DNA of 53,951 nt, from positions 29,052 to 83,002 of the forward strand of contig NZ_KQ960653.1 in the NCBI RefSeq assembly GCF_001553265.1, in the 5' to 3' direction. Made by a program: the position numbers and the translations under genes. The notes under the pieces were generated by a model. The model saw only the letters and a program-made list of their open reading frames with translations. It searched no databases and was not told the DNA's origin. Source of the DNA: Prevotella sp. DNF00663. GTDB taxonomy: Bacteria > Bacteroidota > Bacteroidia > Bacteroidales > Bacteroidaceae. Below, in pieces: positions 9,019-17,933 of the stretch (position 1 is its first letter; every line of letters starts with the position of its first letter).

Positions 9019-10632
9019 TTACAGCTGAGGACCAGCAGCAACCAAAGCCTTACCAGCCTCGTTGCCTTCGTACTTCTTGAAGTTCTTAATGAAACGAGCA
9101 GCCAAATCCTTAGCTTTCTCTTCCCACTGAGCTGCGTCAGCGTAAGTATCGCGAGGATCGAGGATACCGGTGTCAACACCTTCGAGCTGTGTAGGAACAG
9201 TGAAGTCGAAGAAAGGAATCTGCTTTGTAGGAGCCTCATTGATAGCACCACTCAAGATTCCATCGATGATACCACGTGTATCGCGGATAGAGATACGCTT
9301 GCCGGTACCGTTCCAACCTGTGTTAACGAGGTAAGCCTTAGCACCGTTCTTCTCCATCTTCTTAACCAACTCTTCAGCATACTTTGTAGGATGCAACTCC
9401 AAGAAAGCCTGACCGAAGCAAGCAGAGAATGTAGGAGTAGGCTCTGTGATACCACGCTCTGTACCTGCCAACTTAGCTGTGAAACCAGACAAGAAGTAGT
9501 ACTGTGTCTGCTCAGGAGTCAAGATAGATACTGGAGGCAATACACCGAATGCATCTGCTGACAAGAAGATAACTTGCTTAGCTGCAGGAGCAGAAGATAC
9601 AGGACGAACGATGTTATTGATGTGATTGATAGGATAAGATACACGAGTATTCTCGGTAGTGCTCTTATCTGCGAAGTCAATCTTACCGTTAGCGTCTACT
9701 GTTACGTTCTCCAACAATGCGTTACGACGGATAGCGTTGAAGATATCGGGTTCGCTTTCCTTATCAAGGTTGATAACCTTAGCGTAGCAACCACCTTCAA
9801 AGTTGAATACACCGTTGTCATCCCATCCGTGCTCGTCATCACCGATAAGGAGACGCTTCGGATCGGTAGACAATGTAGTCTTACCTGTACCAGACAGACC
9901 GAAGAAGATTGCTGTGTTCTCACCGTTCATATCTGTGTTAGCAGAGCAGTGCATAGAAGCCATACCCTTCAATGGCAAGAAGTAGTTCATCATAGAGAAC
10001 ATACCCTTCTTCATTTCACCACCGTACCATGTATTCAAAATAACCTGCTCCTTGCTTGTTACGTTGAAGACAACAGCAGTCTCTGAGTTCAAACCCAATT
10101 CCTTGTAGTTTTCAACCTTAGCCTTAGAAGCGTTATAAACGATGAAGTCTGGTTCCTGATCCAACTCTTCCTGATTTACAGGACGGATGAACATGTTTGT
10201 TACAAAGTGAGCCTGCCAAGCAACCTCAACAATGAAACGAACCTTCATGCGAGTATCCTTGTTAGCACCGCAGAAACCGTCTACAACGAACAGACGCTTG
10301 TTAGAAAGTTCTTTCTTAGCAAGTTCCTTTACCACAGCCCATGCTTCTTTTGTAGCAGGGTGGTTGTCGTTCTTGTACTCCTCAGATGTCCACCATACAG
10401 TGTCGTGAGAGTTTTCATCATCTACGATAAACTTATCCTTAGGAGAGCGACCAGTATAGATACCTGTCATCACGTTAACCGCGCCAAGCTCTGTTTCCTG
10501 ACCTTTTTCAAAACCTACGAGACCTTCTTTTGTCTCTTCTTCGAACAATGTTTCGTAAGAAGGATTGTAAACAACTTCCGTTGTACCTGTAATACCGTAC
10601 TTTTCAAGTACGCTCTTGTCAAACTTTGCCAT
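9019..10632 (-). CDS. pckA: Phosphoenolpyruvate carboxykinase (ATP)
   Basis: 537 residues, the normal size for the ATP-dependent enzyme. It contains the kinase P-loop [11 protein letters not shown] (about residues 245-255) followed by the metal-binding [18 protein letters not shown] region, plus the TGRSPKDKF substrate motif near the N terminus. The enzyme interconverts oxaloacetate and phosphoenolpyruvate; in fermentative Bacteroidales it is usually taken to run toward oxaloacetate, fixing CO2 on the way to succinate. The gene is monocistronic with its own promoter box (10704-10711) and a terminator. Codon choice is strongly biased, consistent with high expression. It is divergent from upp. 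Confidence 0.97.
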   Translation of the reverse strand: MAKFDKSVLEKYGITGTTEVVYNPSYETLFEEETKEGLVGFEKGQETELGAVNVMTGIYTGRSPKDKFIVDDENSHDTVWWTSEEYKNDNHPATKEAWAVVKELAKKELSNKRLFVVDGFCGANKDTRMKVRFIVEVAWQAHFVTNMFIRPVNQEELDQEPDFIVYNASKAKVENYKELGLNSETAVVFNVTSKEQVILNTWYGGEMKKGMFSMMNYFLPLKGMASMHCSANTDMNGENTAIFFGLSGTGKTTLSTDPKRLLIGDDEHGWDDNGVFNFEGGCYAKVINLDKESEPDIFNAIRRNALLENVTVDANGKIDFADKSTTENTRVSYPINHINNIVRPVSSAPAAKQVIFLSADAFGVLPPVSILTPEQTQYYFLSGFTAKLAGTERGITEPTPTFSACFGQAFLELHPTKYAEELVKKMEKNGAKAYLVNTGWNGTGKRISIRDTRGIIDGILSGAINEAPTKQIPFFDFTVPTQLEGVDTGILDPRDTYADAAQWEEKAKDLAARFIKNFKKYEGNEAGKALVAAGPQL

Positions 10633-10703
10633 TATATAAAATGTATTTTAAGTTGAAAAAAATATCTGCATTCAGATGTGGCAATTATCTTAAATACCGT
10701 GCG

Positions 10704-10711
10704 CAAAGATA
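10704..10711 (-). promoter_or_regulatory. pckA promoter -7 box and leader hairpin
   Basis: Minus-strand TATCTTTG fits TAnnTTTG exactly; an ATTG about 21 bp upstream is a possible -33. The predicted leader is about 65 nt and includes a small ATCTG/CAGAT hairpin. Confidence 0.6.
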
Positions 10712-10850
10712 ACAAAAAAAACACCAATACAGCAATTTGCAGCCACAAAAAATCGTCAACCGCTTTTGCCGATTTGGTTAAAGATACTAAAATCCTTTGC
10801 CTACTGTTTACTTTTGCTATTCCGACGTGACATAATCGGGTGATTTTTCA

Positions 10851-10858
10851 TAATTTTG
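10851..10858 (+). promoter_or_regulatory. upp promoter -7 box
   Basis: TAATTTTG matches TAnnTTTG and lies 20 bp before the upp ATG, giving a leader of roughly 14 nt. No clear TTTG is seen at -33. Confidence 0.5.
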
Positions 10859-10878
10859 CAAGCAAAAACACAAGCCTT

Positions 10879-11538
10879 ATGGAAATTATTAACTTTTCAG
10901 ACAAAAACAGTATCATCAACCAGTACATGGCCGAGATTCGCGATGTTGAATATCAGAAAAATCGTCTGCTCTTCCGCAACAACATCATGCGTATCGGAGA
11001 ATTTGAAGCTTTTGAAATCTCCAAGACATTGAACTACGAGGCTAAAGACATTGCCACTCCCCTCGGCATTTCACGTATCAACGTCCCCACCGACAAGATC
11101 GTACTGGCCACTATATTCCGTGCAGGCTTGCCGTTCCACAATGGTTTCCTCAACATCTTCGACCATGCGGGCAATGCTTTCGTCAGTGCTTATCGCGAAT
11201 ATACCGACAGCGAGCACAAACAAGTGGGCATCCACGTAGAATATCTAGCAACTCCCAGCATCGACGAGAAGTGCCTTATCATCGCCGACCCGATGCTTGC
11301 CACCGGTGGTAGCATGGAATTGGGCTACAAAGCATTCCTCACCAAGGGTACACCGAAGCGCATTCATGTGGCTTGTGTCATAGCTACCCCCGAAGGCATT
11401 GAGCACATCCGCAACACATTCCCCGAAGACAAAACCACCATTTGGTGCGCAGCCATCGATCCGGGCTTGAACGAATATAAGTATATAGTACCCGGATTCG
11501 GTGATGCAGGCGACCTCTGCTACGGAGATAAACTGTAA
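10879..11538 (+). CDS. upp: Uracil phosphoribosyltransferase
   Basis: 219 residues from the ATG at 10879. The open frame reaches upstream to 10840, but the added residues overlap the promoter box. The PRPP-binding loop DPMLATGGS (about residues 135-143) and the RAGLPF segment are signatures of uracil phosphoribosyltransferases, which turn uracil plus PRPP into UMP in pyrimidine salvage. The C-terminal PGFGDAGDLCYG is the uracil-binding hood. The protein is slightly longer than the about 208-residue E. coli enzyme. A terminator follows at 11596-11619. Divergent from pckA with about 250 bp between starts. Confidence 0.92.
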   Translation: MEIINFSDKNSIINQYMAEIRDVEYQKNRLLFRNNIMRIGEFEAFEISKTLNYEAKDIATPLGISRINVPTDKIVLATIFRAGLPFHNGFLNIFDHAGNAFVSAYREYTDSEHKQVGIHVEYLATPSIDEKCLIIADPMLATGGSMELGYKAFLTKGTPKRIHVACVIATPEGIEHIRNTFPEDKTTIWCAAIDPGLNEYKYIVPGFGDAGDLCYGDKL

Positions 11539-11595
11539 TTCGGCCTTTTCACAACAGTGGACTTTACAAGTCAAAAATAGGATAAAAGATTATCG

Positions 11596-11619
11596 AAAAG
11601 GCCTATTAACAGGCCTTTT
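11596..11619 (+). terminator. upp intrinsic terminator
   Basis: Perfect 9-bp stem AAAAGGCCT / AGGCCTTTT with a 6-nt loop, running into a T-tract, 58 bp after the upp stop. Confidence 0.85.
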
Positions 11620-11639
11620 TACACAATTTTTCAAAAAAA

Positions 11640-11655
11640 GCGAAATATTTTTCGC
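11640..11655 (+). terminator. Second hairpin with T-run after upp
   Basis: GCGAAA/TTTCGC with a TATT loop, preceded by A7 and followed by CTTTTTG. It may be a back-up terminator; its T-run merges with the -33 region of the HU promoter. Confidence 0.5.
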
Positions 11656-11662
11656 CTTTTTG

Positions 11663-11693
11663 TTTGATTTATGAAAGGTTTCTCCTATATTTG
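11663..11693 (+). promoter_or_regulatory. HU gene promoter
   Basis: TTTG at 11663-11666, 19-bp spacer, TATATTTG at 11686-11693: a full match to the Bacteroidetes housekeeping promoter. The leader would be about 45 nt, A/T-rich. Confidence 0.75.
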
Positions 11694-11744
11694 CCATGTA
11701 TAAACGGAATATTTATAAATTATCATTTAATAAAAAACTGAATT

Positions 11745-12020
11745 ATGAATAAGACAGAATTGATCGATCAGATTGCAGCTAAAGCTGGTTTGACAAAGGT
11801 TGATGCGAAGAAAGCATTGGAAGCTACTGTAGAAACTATCAAGGGTGCACTCGTTGCAGGTGATAAAATTCAGCTCGTAGGTTTTGGTACATTTAGTGTT
11901 AACGAGCGTCCTGCTCGTCAGGGTATCAACCCAGCTACCAAGCAGAACATTACTATCGCAGCTAAGAAAGTTGCTAAGTTCAAGGCTGGTGCTGAACTCG
12001 CTGATGCTGTAAACAAGTAA
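11745..12020 (+). CDS. HU-family nucleoid DNA-binding protein
   Basis: 91 residues, the standard HU length. It contains the dimerisation helices at the N terminus (MNKTELIDQIAAKAG) and the DNA-bending arm signature GFGTFSVNERPARQGINPAT, with the intercalating Pro at the arm tip. HU coats and bends DNA without strong sequence specificity. The gene is monocistronic, with its own strong promoter and a long hairpin terminator; codon use suggests high expression. HU is favoured over IHF because of the arm sequence and the simple one-gene context. Confidence 0.95.
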   Translation: MNKTELIDQIAAKAGLTKVDAKKALEATVETIKGALVAGDKIQLVGFGTFSVNERPARQGINPATKQNITIAAKKVAKFKAGAELADAVNK

Positions 12021-12045
12021 TCTCAGCAGATTTCATCAAGAAATA

Positions 12046-12080
12046 AGAAGGGCAATCATCTTCATGATGGTTGCCCTTCT
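12046..12080. terminator. Bidirectional terminator between HU gene and xerD
   Basis: 15-bp stem (AGAAGGGCAATCATC with GATGGTTGCCCTTCT, one G-T wobble) around a 5-nt loop, placed between two convergent stops. The T-richer flank is on the minus strand. Confidence 0.75.
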
Positions 12081-12097
12081 ACTGTCTTATTCCTCTT

Positions 12098-13021
12098 TCA
12101 TGACTCTTCATGATACTTCATATTGCGCGGATGATGATGCAAGATTTCCTCGCGTAGCGTGGTAGTGTCGATATGGGTGTAAATCTCCGTAGTACCAATA
12201 TCCTCATGCCCCAGCATGGCTTGGATGGCACGCAGGTCGGCTCCACCCTTTAAAAGTGCCGTGGCAAAACTATGACGAAGCGTATGTGGCGAGATGGTTT
12301 TCTTGATTCCGGCCTCATCGGCTTGCCGCTTGATCATGATAAGAATCATCGTTCGCGTAAGATGGGCGCCTCGTCGATTCAAGAACACATAGTCTTCTTC
12401 ACCCGGTTTTATCGTCATCAGGTTGCGGTCGTAAAACCATAGCTGCAGTTCTTTGACGGCTTTACCCGATATGGGCACCAGTCTTTCCTTATTCCCTTTA
12501 CCTAATACGCGCACATACCCTTCTTCCAAGTAGAGTTGCGACAACTTCAATGTGACGAGTTCCGATACACGCAGCCCACAAGAGAACAACACTTCGATGA
12601 TAGCCTTGTTGCGTTGCCCTTCCAGTTTCGACAGGTCGATGCTGCCTTCCAGCATATCCACCTCTTCCGTAGACAACACTTCGGGCAGATGTTTACCTAT
12701 CTGTGGTGACTCTAACAATTCCGTAGGGTCGGCATCTATATAATCGTCCAGCACCAAAAAACGATAGAAAGAACGGATACCGCTAAGGATTCGCGCCTGC
12801 GACTTGGCCGAAATGGCTCGGTCGTGCAGGAAAGCCGTGAAGTTTTCCAAATTCTCCAACTTCATTTCCGTCAATTGTAAATCCTCCGCCCGTGCATAGT
12901 CTATCAACCATTGAAGGTCGTGCTGATAAGCCGCGATGGTATTTCCCGAATACCCTCGCTCCAGTTTCAGATAGCGCACATACGCCTTTACAATATCCAC
13001 AGCAACTTTTTTCCCTGCCAT
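12098..13021 (-). CDS. xerD: Tyrosine recombinase XerD
   Basis: 307 residues with the N-terminal SAM-like core-binding domain (about 1-95) and C-terminal catalytic domain. All active-site residues are visible: Arg151 (GLRVSEL), Lys175 (GKGNKER), His246-x-x-Arg249 (HTLRHSF), His272 (LGHED) and the nucleophile Tyr281 (TEIYTH). It resolves chromosome dimers at dif together with XerC. It is XerD-like rather than an integrase of a mobile element because of its size, full-length fit and housekeeping surroundings. No partner xerC and no dif site are recognised in the window. Confidence 0.93.
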   Translation of the reverse strand: MAGKKVAVDIVKAYVRYLKLERGYSGNTIAAYQHDLQWLIDYARAEDLQLTEMKLENLENFTAFLHDRAISAKSQARILSGIRSFYRFLVLDDYIDADPTELLESPQIGKHLPEVLSTEEVDMLEGSIDLSKLEGQRNKAIIEVLFSCGLRVSELVTLKLSQLYLEEGYVRVLGKGNKERLVPISGKAVKELQLWFYDRNLMTIKPGEEDYVFLNRRGAHLTRTMILIMIKRQADEAGIKKTISPHTLRHSFATALLKGGADLRAIQAMLGHEDIGTTEIYTHIDTTTLREEILHHHPRNMKYHEES

Positions 13022-13208
13022 ATTTCGGTCATTAAGTATCTATTTATTATATGCCGGAATGTAGAGACAGTATATACACCGCCTTACAAACCGTCTTTGG
13101 CTCAATACCAAACACACTTTCCGGCAACAAAGCCACTTACAAAGATAACAAAATATACGCGCAAAGAACCTTATTCGATGGTATAATTGATTCAGAAATA
13201 TACCATTC

Positions 13209-13401
13209 CATATTCCTCACTATTCACCCTTAATCCACTGCAATGGCTTAGCAGCGATACTGCAAAGCCTAAACAACAATGCTGAAAGACCTAGGCAGCA
13301 GTGCTGCGGGGGCTTTGCAATTTGATGGTAGACGAGTTAACGAGTGGACAAGTAGACAAATTTAGGGTGATAAGTGATGAGTTAGGAGTGAAAAGAGAAG
13401 A
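13209..13401 (+). repeat. Composite dispersed repeat, copy A
   Basis: Three small palindromic units (starting at 13251, 13274 and 13295; for example GCAGCAGTGCTGC) are followed by four octamers (GACGAGTT, AACGAGTG, GACAAGTA, GACAAATT at 13331-13362) and five heptamers (GTGATAA, GTGATGA, GTTAGGA, GTGAAAA, GAGAAGA at 13367-13401). The palindrome and octamer spacing (0/23/44/80) equals that of copy B. The upstream G-rich module found in copies B and C is absent; a pyrimidine-rich stretch that mirrors the heptamer tail stands there. It lies in the divergent gap between xerD and rnr. Confidence 0.75.
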
Positions 13402-13634
13402 ACAGTAGAGACGAAAAGTCTTCCAGCTCACAAGCAAAATAAGCACAAATTATTAGCAAATCAATCATGGAAAGCGATGTACACATCGTCTTTGTAAAGC
13501 CAATATAGCAACCATCACTATACCAACCGATAATCCCGGTGTTTTCATCTTTTCATAATTAATTCATCGATATTACGATACCGTGTCGAAAATATTTTAT
13601 AACTTTACCATCAGAACATAAAACTCATCACGAT
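13402..13634 (+). other. Upstream region of rnr
   Basis: No gene is seen. It contains a hairpin AAAGCGATGT/ACATCG-t-CTTT (13471-13493) and a near-consensus -7 box TAACTTTA at 13600-13607, 28 bp before the rnr ATG. Confidence 0.4.
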
Positions 13635-15830
13635 ATGGGAAAAGGTAAAAAAGGCGGTAAACGCATGACAAAAAATCAACTATCGGAAAAGTTGATAGGT
13701 CTGTTTTCTTCTCAGCCTGAGAAGACATTAAGTTTTAAAGAGATATTTCGCAGCCTGCGGTTGGATACCCACCCACTGAAGATGCTTGCTATAGATATTT
13801 TGGAGAGTTTGGCATGGGAAGATTATCTGACGCGTGTATCGGATAATTCATACAAACTCAATCTCAAAGGACAGGTTCAAGAGGGTACGTTCGTGCGCAA
13901 ATCGAATGGTAAGAACTCGTTTATCCCCGATGACGGCTCGCTCCCCATCTTTGTTTCGGAGCGCAATTCCATGTCGGCACTCAACGGAGACCGCGTAAAA
14001 GTGTCTATCATGGCACGTCGGGCAAACCACATCAAAGAAGCACAAGTGATTGAAATCATCAGTCGTAAGAAAGATACCGTGGTGGGGAAACTGCGCGTAG
14101 AGAAAGATTTGGCTTTCCTCATAACGCAGGAAAACCTCTTCGTTCGAGATATTATCATCCCCAAACGTAAACTCAAAGGGGGCAAAACCAACGACAAAGC
14201 CATCGTTAAAATCAAACAGTGGCCCGACGCAGAACATAAGAATCTAGTGGGCGAAGTGATTGATGTGCTCGGCCAATCAGGCGATAACGACACGGAGATG
14301 AATACCATTCTCTCGCAATACGGCCTGCCCTATAAGTATCCGAAAGCCGTGGAAGAGGCAGCAGAGAAGATTAGCGGCGAGATAACGGAGCAAGATGAAC
14401 GAGAGCGGGAAGACTTCCGCGACGTATTCACATGCACCATTGACCCCAAGGATGCAAAGGATTTCGACGACGCACTAAGCATCAAAAAGCTAGACAAGGG
14501 GCTTTGGCAGGTAGGTGTACACATTGCCGACGTGTCTCACTACGTCACCGAAGGCTCCATTATCGATAAGGAAGCCTACAAGAGAGCGACTTCCGTGTAT
14601 CTCGTAGACCGCACAATTCCCATGTTGCCGGAACGCCTGTGCAACTTCATCTGTTCGCTTCGACCCGATGAAGACAAGTTGGCTTACAGCGTTATCTTTA
14701 ATATGGACGAGGAAGGCGACGTGAAAACGCATCGCGTAGTGCACACCATCATCCGCAGTAATCGCCGCTACGCCTACGAAGAGGTGCAGGAATTGCTGGA
14801 AGCCAACGGCGTGGTCGACGGCACAGGGGAGCCTGCTCCGAAAGCACCTAAGGGAGGATACAAGGGCGAAAATGCCGACAATCTCATCATGTTAGACCGA
14901 TTGGCCAAGAAGTTAAGGGCTGCCCGCTTCAAAAACGGAGCCGTGAAATTCGACCGAGAGGAGTTGCATTTCGACATCGACGAGAAGGGTACACCTACGA
15001 AATGTTACTTCAAACGCTCGCACGATGCCAACAAACTCATCGAAGAATTTATGTTATTAGCCAACAGGACGGTGGCCGAAAGCATCGGAAAGGTAAAGAA
15101 AGGAGCCAAAGCCAAGACGCTCCCCTATCGTATCCACGACAATCCCGACCCACAGAAGTTGGAGGTATTGCGCGAATTTATCGTAAAATTCGGCTATCGT
15201 CTCAAGAGTAGTAGCACCAAAGGAGCTGCTGCCCGCAGCCTAAACAAGCTCATGGACGAGGTAGAAAGCAAACCCGAAGGCAAGCTCATACAGACCGTTG
15301 CTCTACGCGCCATGATGAAAGCGAAGTACAGCGTGCACAATATCGGGCACTTCGGATTGGCATTCGACTACTACACACACTTCACTTCGCCTATCCGTCG
15401 TTATCCCGATACGATGGTACATCGCCTCTTGACGCGCTATGCCGAGGGCGGACGAAGTGCCAACGAGAAACATTATGAGGAGTTCTGCGAGCACTGTTCG
15501 GACATGGAACAGATAGCCCAGAATGCTGAGCGCGACTCCATCAAGTACAAGATGGTCGAATTTATGGCCGATAAGTTGGGTAATGTGTACGACGCACATA
15601 TCAGTGGAATCACCAGTTACGGCATTTATGCCGAGATAGACGAGAACCATTGCGAGGGTATGGTGCCTATGCGCGACCTCGGTGACGACTTCTATGACTT
15701 CGACGAACGCAACTTCTGCCTCGTAGGACGGCGTCGTCACCATAAGTATCAACTCGGTGATGCCATCAAAATACAGGTAGCTAAGGCCAATATAGAGAAA
15801 AAACAATTGGACTTTACATTAGCAGAATAA
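13635..15830 (+). CDS. rnr: Ribonuclease R
   Basis: 731 residues in the RNase R order: basic N terminus and winged-helix region (1-70), two cold-shock domains (about 75-225), the RNB catalytic domain and a C-terminal S1 domain (about 645-731). The RNB metal site appears as TIDPKDAKDFDDALS with the Asp cluster that holds the active-site Mg2+, and HFTSPIRRYPD is the conserved substrate-clamp segment. RNase R is a processive 3'-5' exoribonuclease that degrades structured RNA. A long linker insertion rich in Gly/Pro/Lys (around 390-410) is noticeable. Monocistronic by position; 108 bp separate it from the next gene. Confidence 0.95.
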   Translation: MGKGKKGGKRMTKNQLSEKLIGLFSSQPEKTLSFKEIFRSLRLDTHPLKMLAIDILESLAWEDYLTRVSDNSYKLNLKGQVQEGTFVRKSNGKNSFIPDDGSLPIFVSERNSMSALNGDRVKVSIMARRANHIKEAQVIEIISRKKDTVVGKLRVEKDLAFLITQENLFVRDIIIPKRKLKGGKTNDKAIVKIKQWPDAEHKNLVGEVIDVLGQSGDNDTEMNTILSQYGLPYKYPKAVEEAAEKISGEITEQDEREREDFRDVFTCTIDPKDAKDFDDALSIKKLDKGLWQVGVHIADVSHYVTEGSIIDKEAYKRATSVYLVDRTIPMLPERLCNFICSLRPDEDKLAYSVIFNMDEEGDVKTHRVVHTIIRSNRRYAYEEVQELLEANGVVDGTGEPAPKAPKGGYKGENADNLIMLDRLAKKLRAARFKNGAVKFDREELHFDIDEKGTPTKCYFKRSHDANKLIEEFMLLANRTVAESIGKVKKGAKAKTLPYRIHDNPDPQKLEVLREFIVKFGYRLKSSSTKGAAARSLNKLMDEVESKPEGKLIQTVALRAMMKAKYSVHNIGHFGLAFDYYTHFTSPIRRYPDTMVHRLLTRYAEGGRSANEKHYEEFCEHCSDMEQIAQNAERDSIKYKMVEFMADKLGNVYDAHISGITSYGIYAEIDENHCEGMVPMRDLGDDFYDFDERNFCLVGRRRHHKYQLGDAIKIQVAKANIEKKQLDFTLAE

Positions 15831-15938
15831 CCTCATTGTAGACGAATGGATGCTCATAGATAATTCTAACTTGAATGCAGAAATAATCACCCATGCATAT
15901 TTAGAACAGAATATTCACTATCTAATACCTTCATATCT

Positions 15939-17933
15939 ATGTGGAAACAAGGCATTCTAATGGCATGCCTGTCTCTTCATTTCCTTACCGGACAGGCACA
16001 AATGGCCGATGATTGGAAGACTTATTACGATGAAATCGGCACCTTAGAAGATGTAGAAATGGGCTCGTGGGAAGAGACTTACGACCTGTTGAACGAGTTG
16101 GCAACCCACAAAATAAACCTCAACACAGCTACTCAACAAGATTTAGAACGTATCCCATTCCTCTCGGCACAGCAGATTGAAGAGATAGTGGCGTATATTT
16201 ACCAGTACGCACCATTGCAAAGCGTGGACGAACTGGCCATGATTGAATCACTGGATGCGCCCCGTCGCCGGCTTCTACAGTGCTTCGTAGAAGTCAAACC
16301 CATCGAGCAAACCAGCTTCCCATCCCTCCGTAATATCCTCAAATATGGTAAACACGAACTCGTAGGATACGCCCATATCCCACTATACAAACGCAAAGGC
16401 GATGACAAAGGGTATCTAGGCGACCCTCTCAAACACTGGATGCGCTATACATTCAACTACGGTCAGTACTTCAAGGTAGGATTGATAGGCGCCAAAGATG
16501 CCGGTGAACCTTTCTTCAAAGGGCATAATAGCAGTGGCTACGACTTCTATTCGGCCTACGCTCTCGTTAGAACAAAGGGGTTACTCAATACTCTTGTCGT
16601 GGGCAGATACCGTCTGCGATTCGGCATGGGACTTGTAATGAACAACGATTTCAGCTTCGGTAAACTGGGAACTTTGGCTACATTAGGCCGCAACACCGAT
16701 CATATCTGTGGCCATGCATCACGCCTTGAGGCTAACTATCTGCAAGGAGCAGCCGTCAGACTAGCTCTTACAAAGCATACCTATGCGACAGCTTTCGCCT
16801 CATATCGCCCCATCGACGCTACCATGAACAAGGATAGCGTCACCATTGCCACTATTCTTGAAACCGGATATCATCGCACCCAGAGCGAGATGAACCGTCG
16901 TCGGAATGCCATGCAAGCCACTTTGGGCGCACGCTTGTATTGGAGTGATAAGGGATTCCACATGGGATTATCGGGTGTCTACACCTCTTTCAACCACCAA
17001 CTGCGACCCGACACCGTCCTAACATATCGACGTTGGCGACCGCGCGGACGCCGTTTTTACAATTTAGGCATAGACTATGGTTATCAAAACCATCGACTCA
17101 TGATTAGCGGAGAAACTGCTACAGGCGACTGTCATGCCCTTGCTACCCTCAATACCATAAGCTATCAGCTCCGCGATAACCTCACTCTTATCGCCTTGCA
17201 ACGTTTCTATTCCTACCGTTATCATAATCTCTTTGCAACAAGTTTTAGCGAGACCGGCAACGTTCAAAACGAGAGTGGATACTACATTGGAGCCTCTTGG
17301 ACACCCCTTAGAAACCTCAGTTTGATGTGGTATAGCGACTATGTTTCCATGCCATGGGCTCGCTATCGGGTTTCTAAATCATCTTACGCGTGGGACCATC
17401 TCGTGCAAGCCACCTATCTTTATCACTCTCTTAGCCTCAACGCCCGCTATCGTTGGCACCGCAAGCAATATGATAATGCGGACAAAACGAGGCTCATTCC
17501 CCAAACCGAACACCGTGCCCGACTATCAGCCACCTATACTTCCACCCATTGGAGGAATAGAATCCAGACCGATTTTACATATATAAAAAATCAGCAAACA
17601 GCCAAAGGCTGGATGCTGACAGATAACTTTAACTACCAATTAGGAGTCTTCAAGGCTGGCATACAAGTCGCTTGGTTCCACACCGACGGCTATATCAGCC
17701 GCGTATATACCTACGAACCGGGACTTCTCTACACCTTTTCTTTCCCTTCATTCTATGGACATGGCATGCGCTATGTAGCTCATGTGCAAGCCGATGTCAC
17801 CTCTCGTCTACAGCTGATAGCCCAAGCCGGGCACACCAACTATTCCGATCGAGACCACATTTCCAGCGGATTGCAGCAGATAGACAGCCACTCACAGACC
17901 GATATCGACGTGCAAATGCGATGGAAATTCTAA
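15939..17933 (+). CDS. Outer-membrane barrel protein with N-terminal helix-hairpin-helix
   Basis: 664 residues. Signal peptide (about 1-20, ending in GQAQ), then a ComEA-type helix-hairpin-helix (about 57-120) that begins INLNTATQQDLERIPFL and continues with a second hairpin. The rest (about 150-664) alternates aromatic and polar residues in strands of outer-membrane type, ending in VQMRWKF with a terminal Phe. A helix-hairpin-helix normally contacts DNA or mediates protein packing; here it would face the periplasm below a barrel. Such proteins are present in many Bacteroidetes but their function is not known to me. Its stop overlaps the stop of the convergent phosphate transporter by 4 bp. 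Confidence 0.75.
   Translation: MWKQGILMACLSLHFLTGQAQMADDWKTYYDEIGTLEDVEMGSWEETYDLLNELATHKINLNTATQQDLERIPFLSAQQIEEIVAYIYQYAPLQSVDELAMIESLDAPRRRLLQCFVEVKPIEQTSFPSLRNILKYGKHELVGYAHIPLYKRKGDDKGYLGDPLKHWMRYTFNYGQYFKVGLIGAKDAGEPFFKGHNSSGYDFYSAYALVRTKGLLNTLVVGRYRLRFGMGLVMNNDFSFGKLGTLATLGRNTDHICGHASRLEANYLQGAAVRLALTKHTYATAFASYRPIDATMNKDSVTIATILETGYHRTQSEMNRRRNAMQATLGARLYWSDKGFHMGLSGVYTSFNHQLRPDTVLTYRRWRPRGRRFYNLGIDYGYQNHRLMISGETATGDCHALATLNTISYQLRDNLTLIALQRFYSYRYHNLFATSFSETGNVQNESGYYIGASWTPLRNLSLMWYSDYVSMPWARYRVSKSSYAWDHLVQATYLYHSLSLNARYRWHRKQYDNADKTRLIPQTEHRARLSATYTSTHWRNRIQTDFTYIKNQQTAKGWMLTDNFNYQLGVFKAGIQVAWFHTDGYISRVYTYEPGLLYTFSFPSFYGHGMRYVAHVQADVTSRLQLIAQAGHTNYSDRDHISSGLQQIDSHSQTDIDVQMRWKF

Noticed and set aside
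8955..9251. 99-residue N-terminal extension of DinB
   Set aside because: It is pckA read in another frame; the DinB family starts at the Met just before HVDMDAF.
13251..13307. CRISPR array made from the palindromic units
   Set aside because: Units are 21-23 bp apart without unique spacers of 30 bp or more, the same spacing recurs elsewhere, and no cas gene is present.
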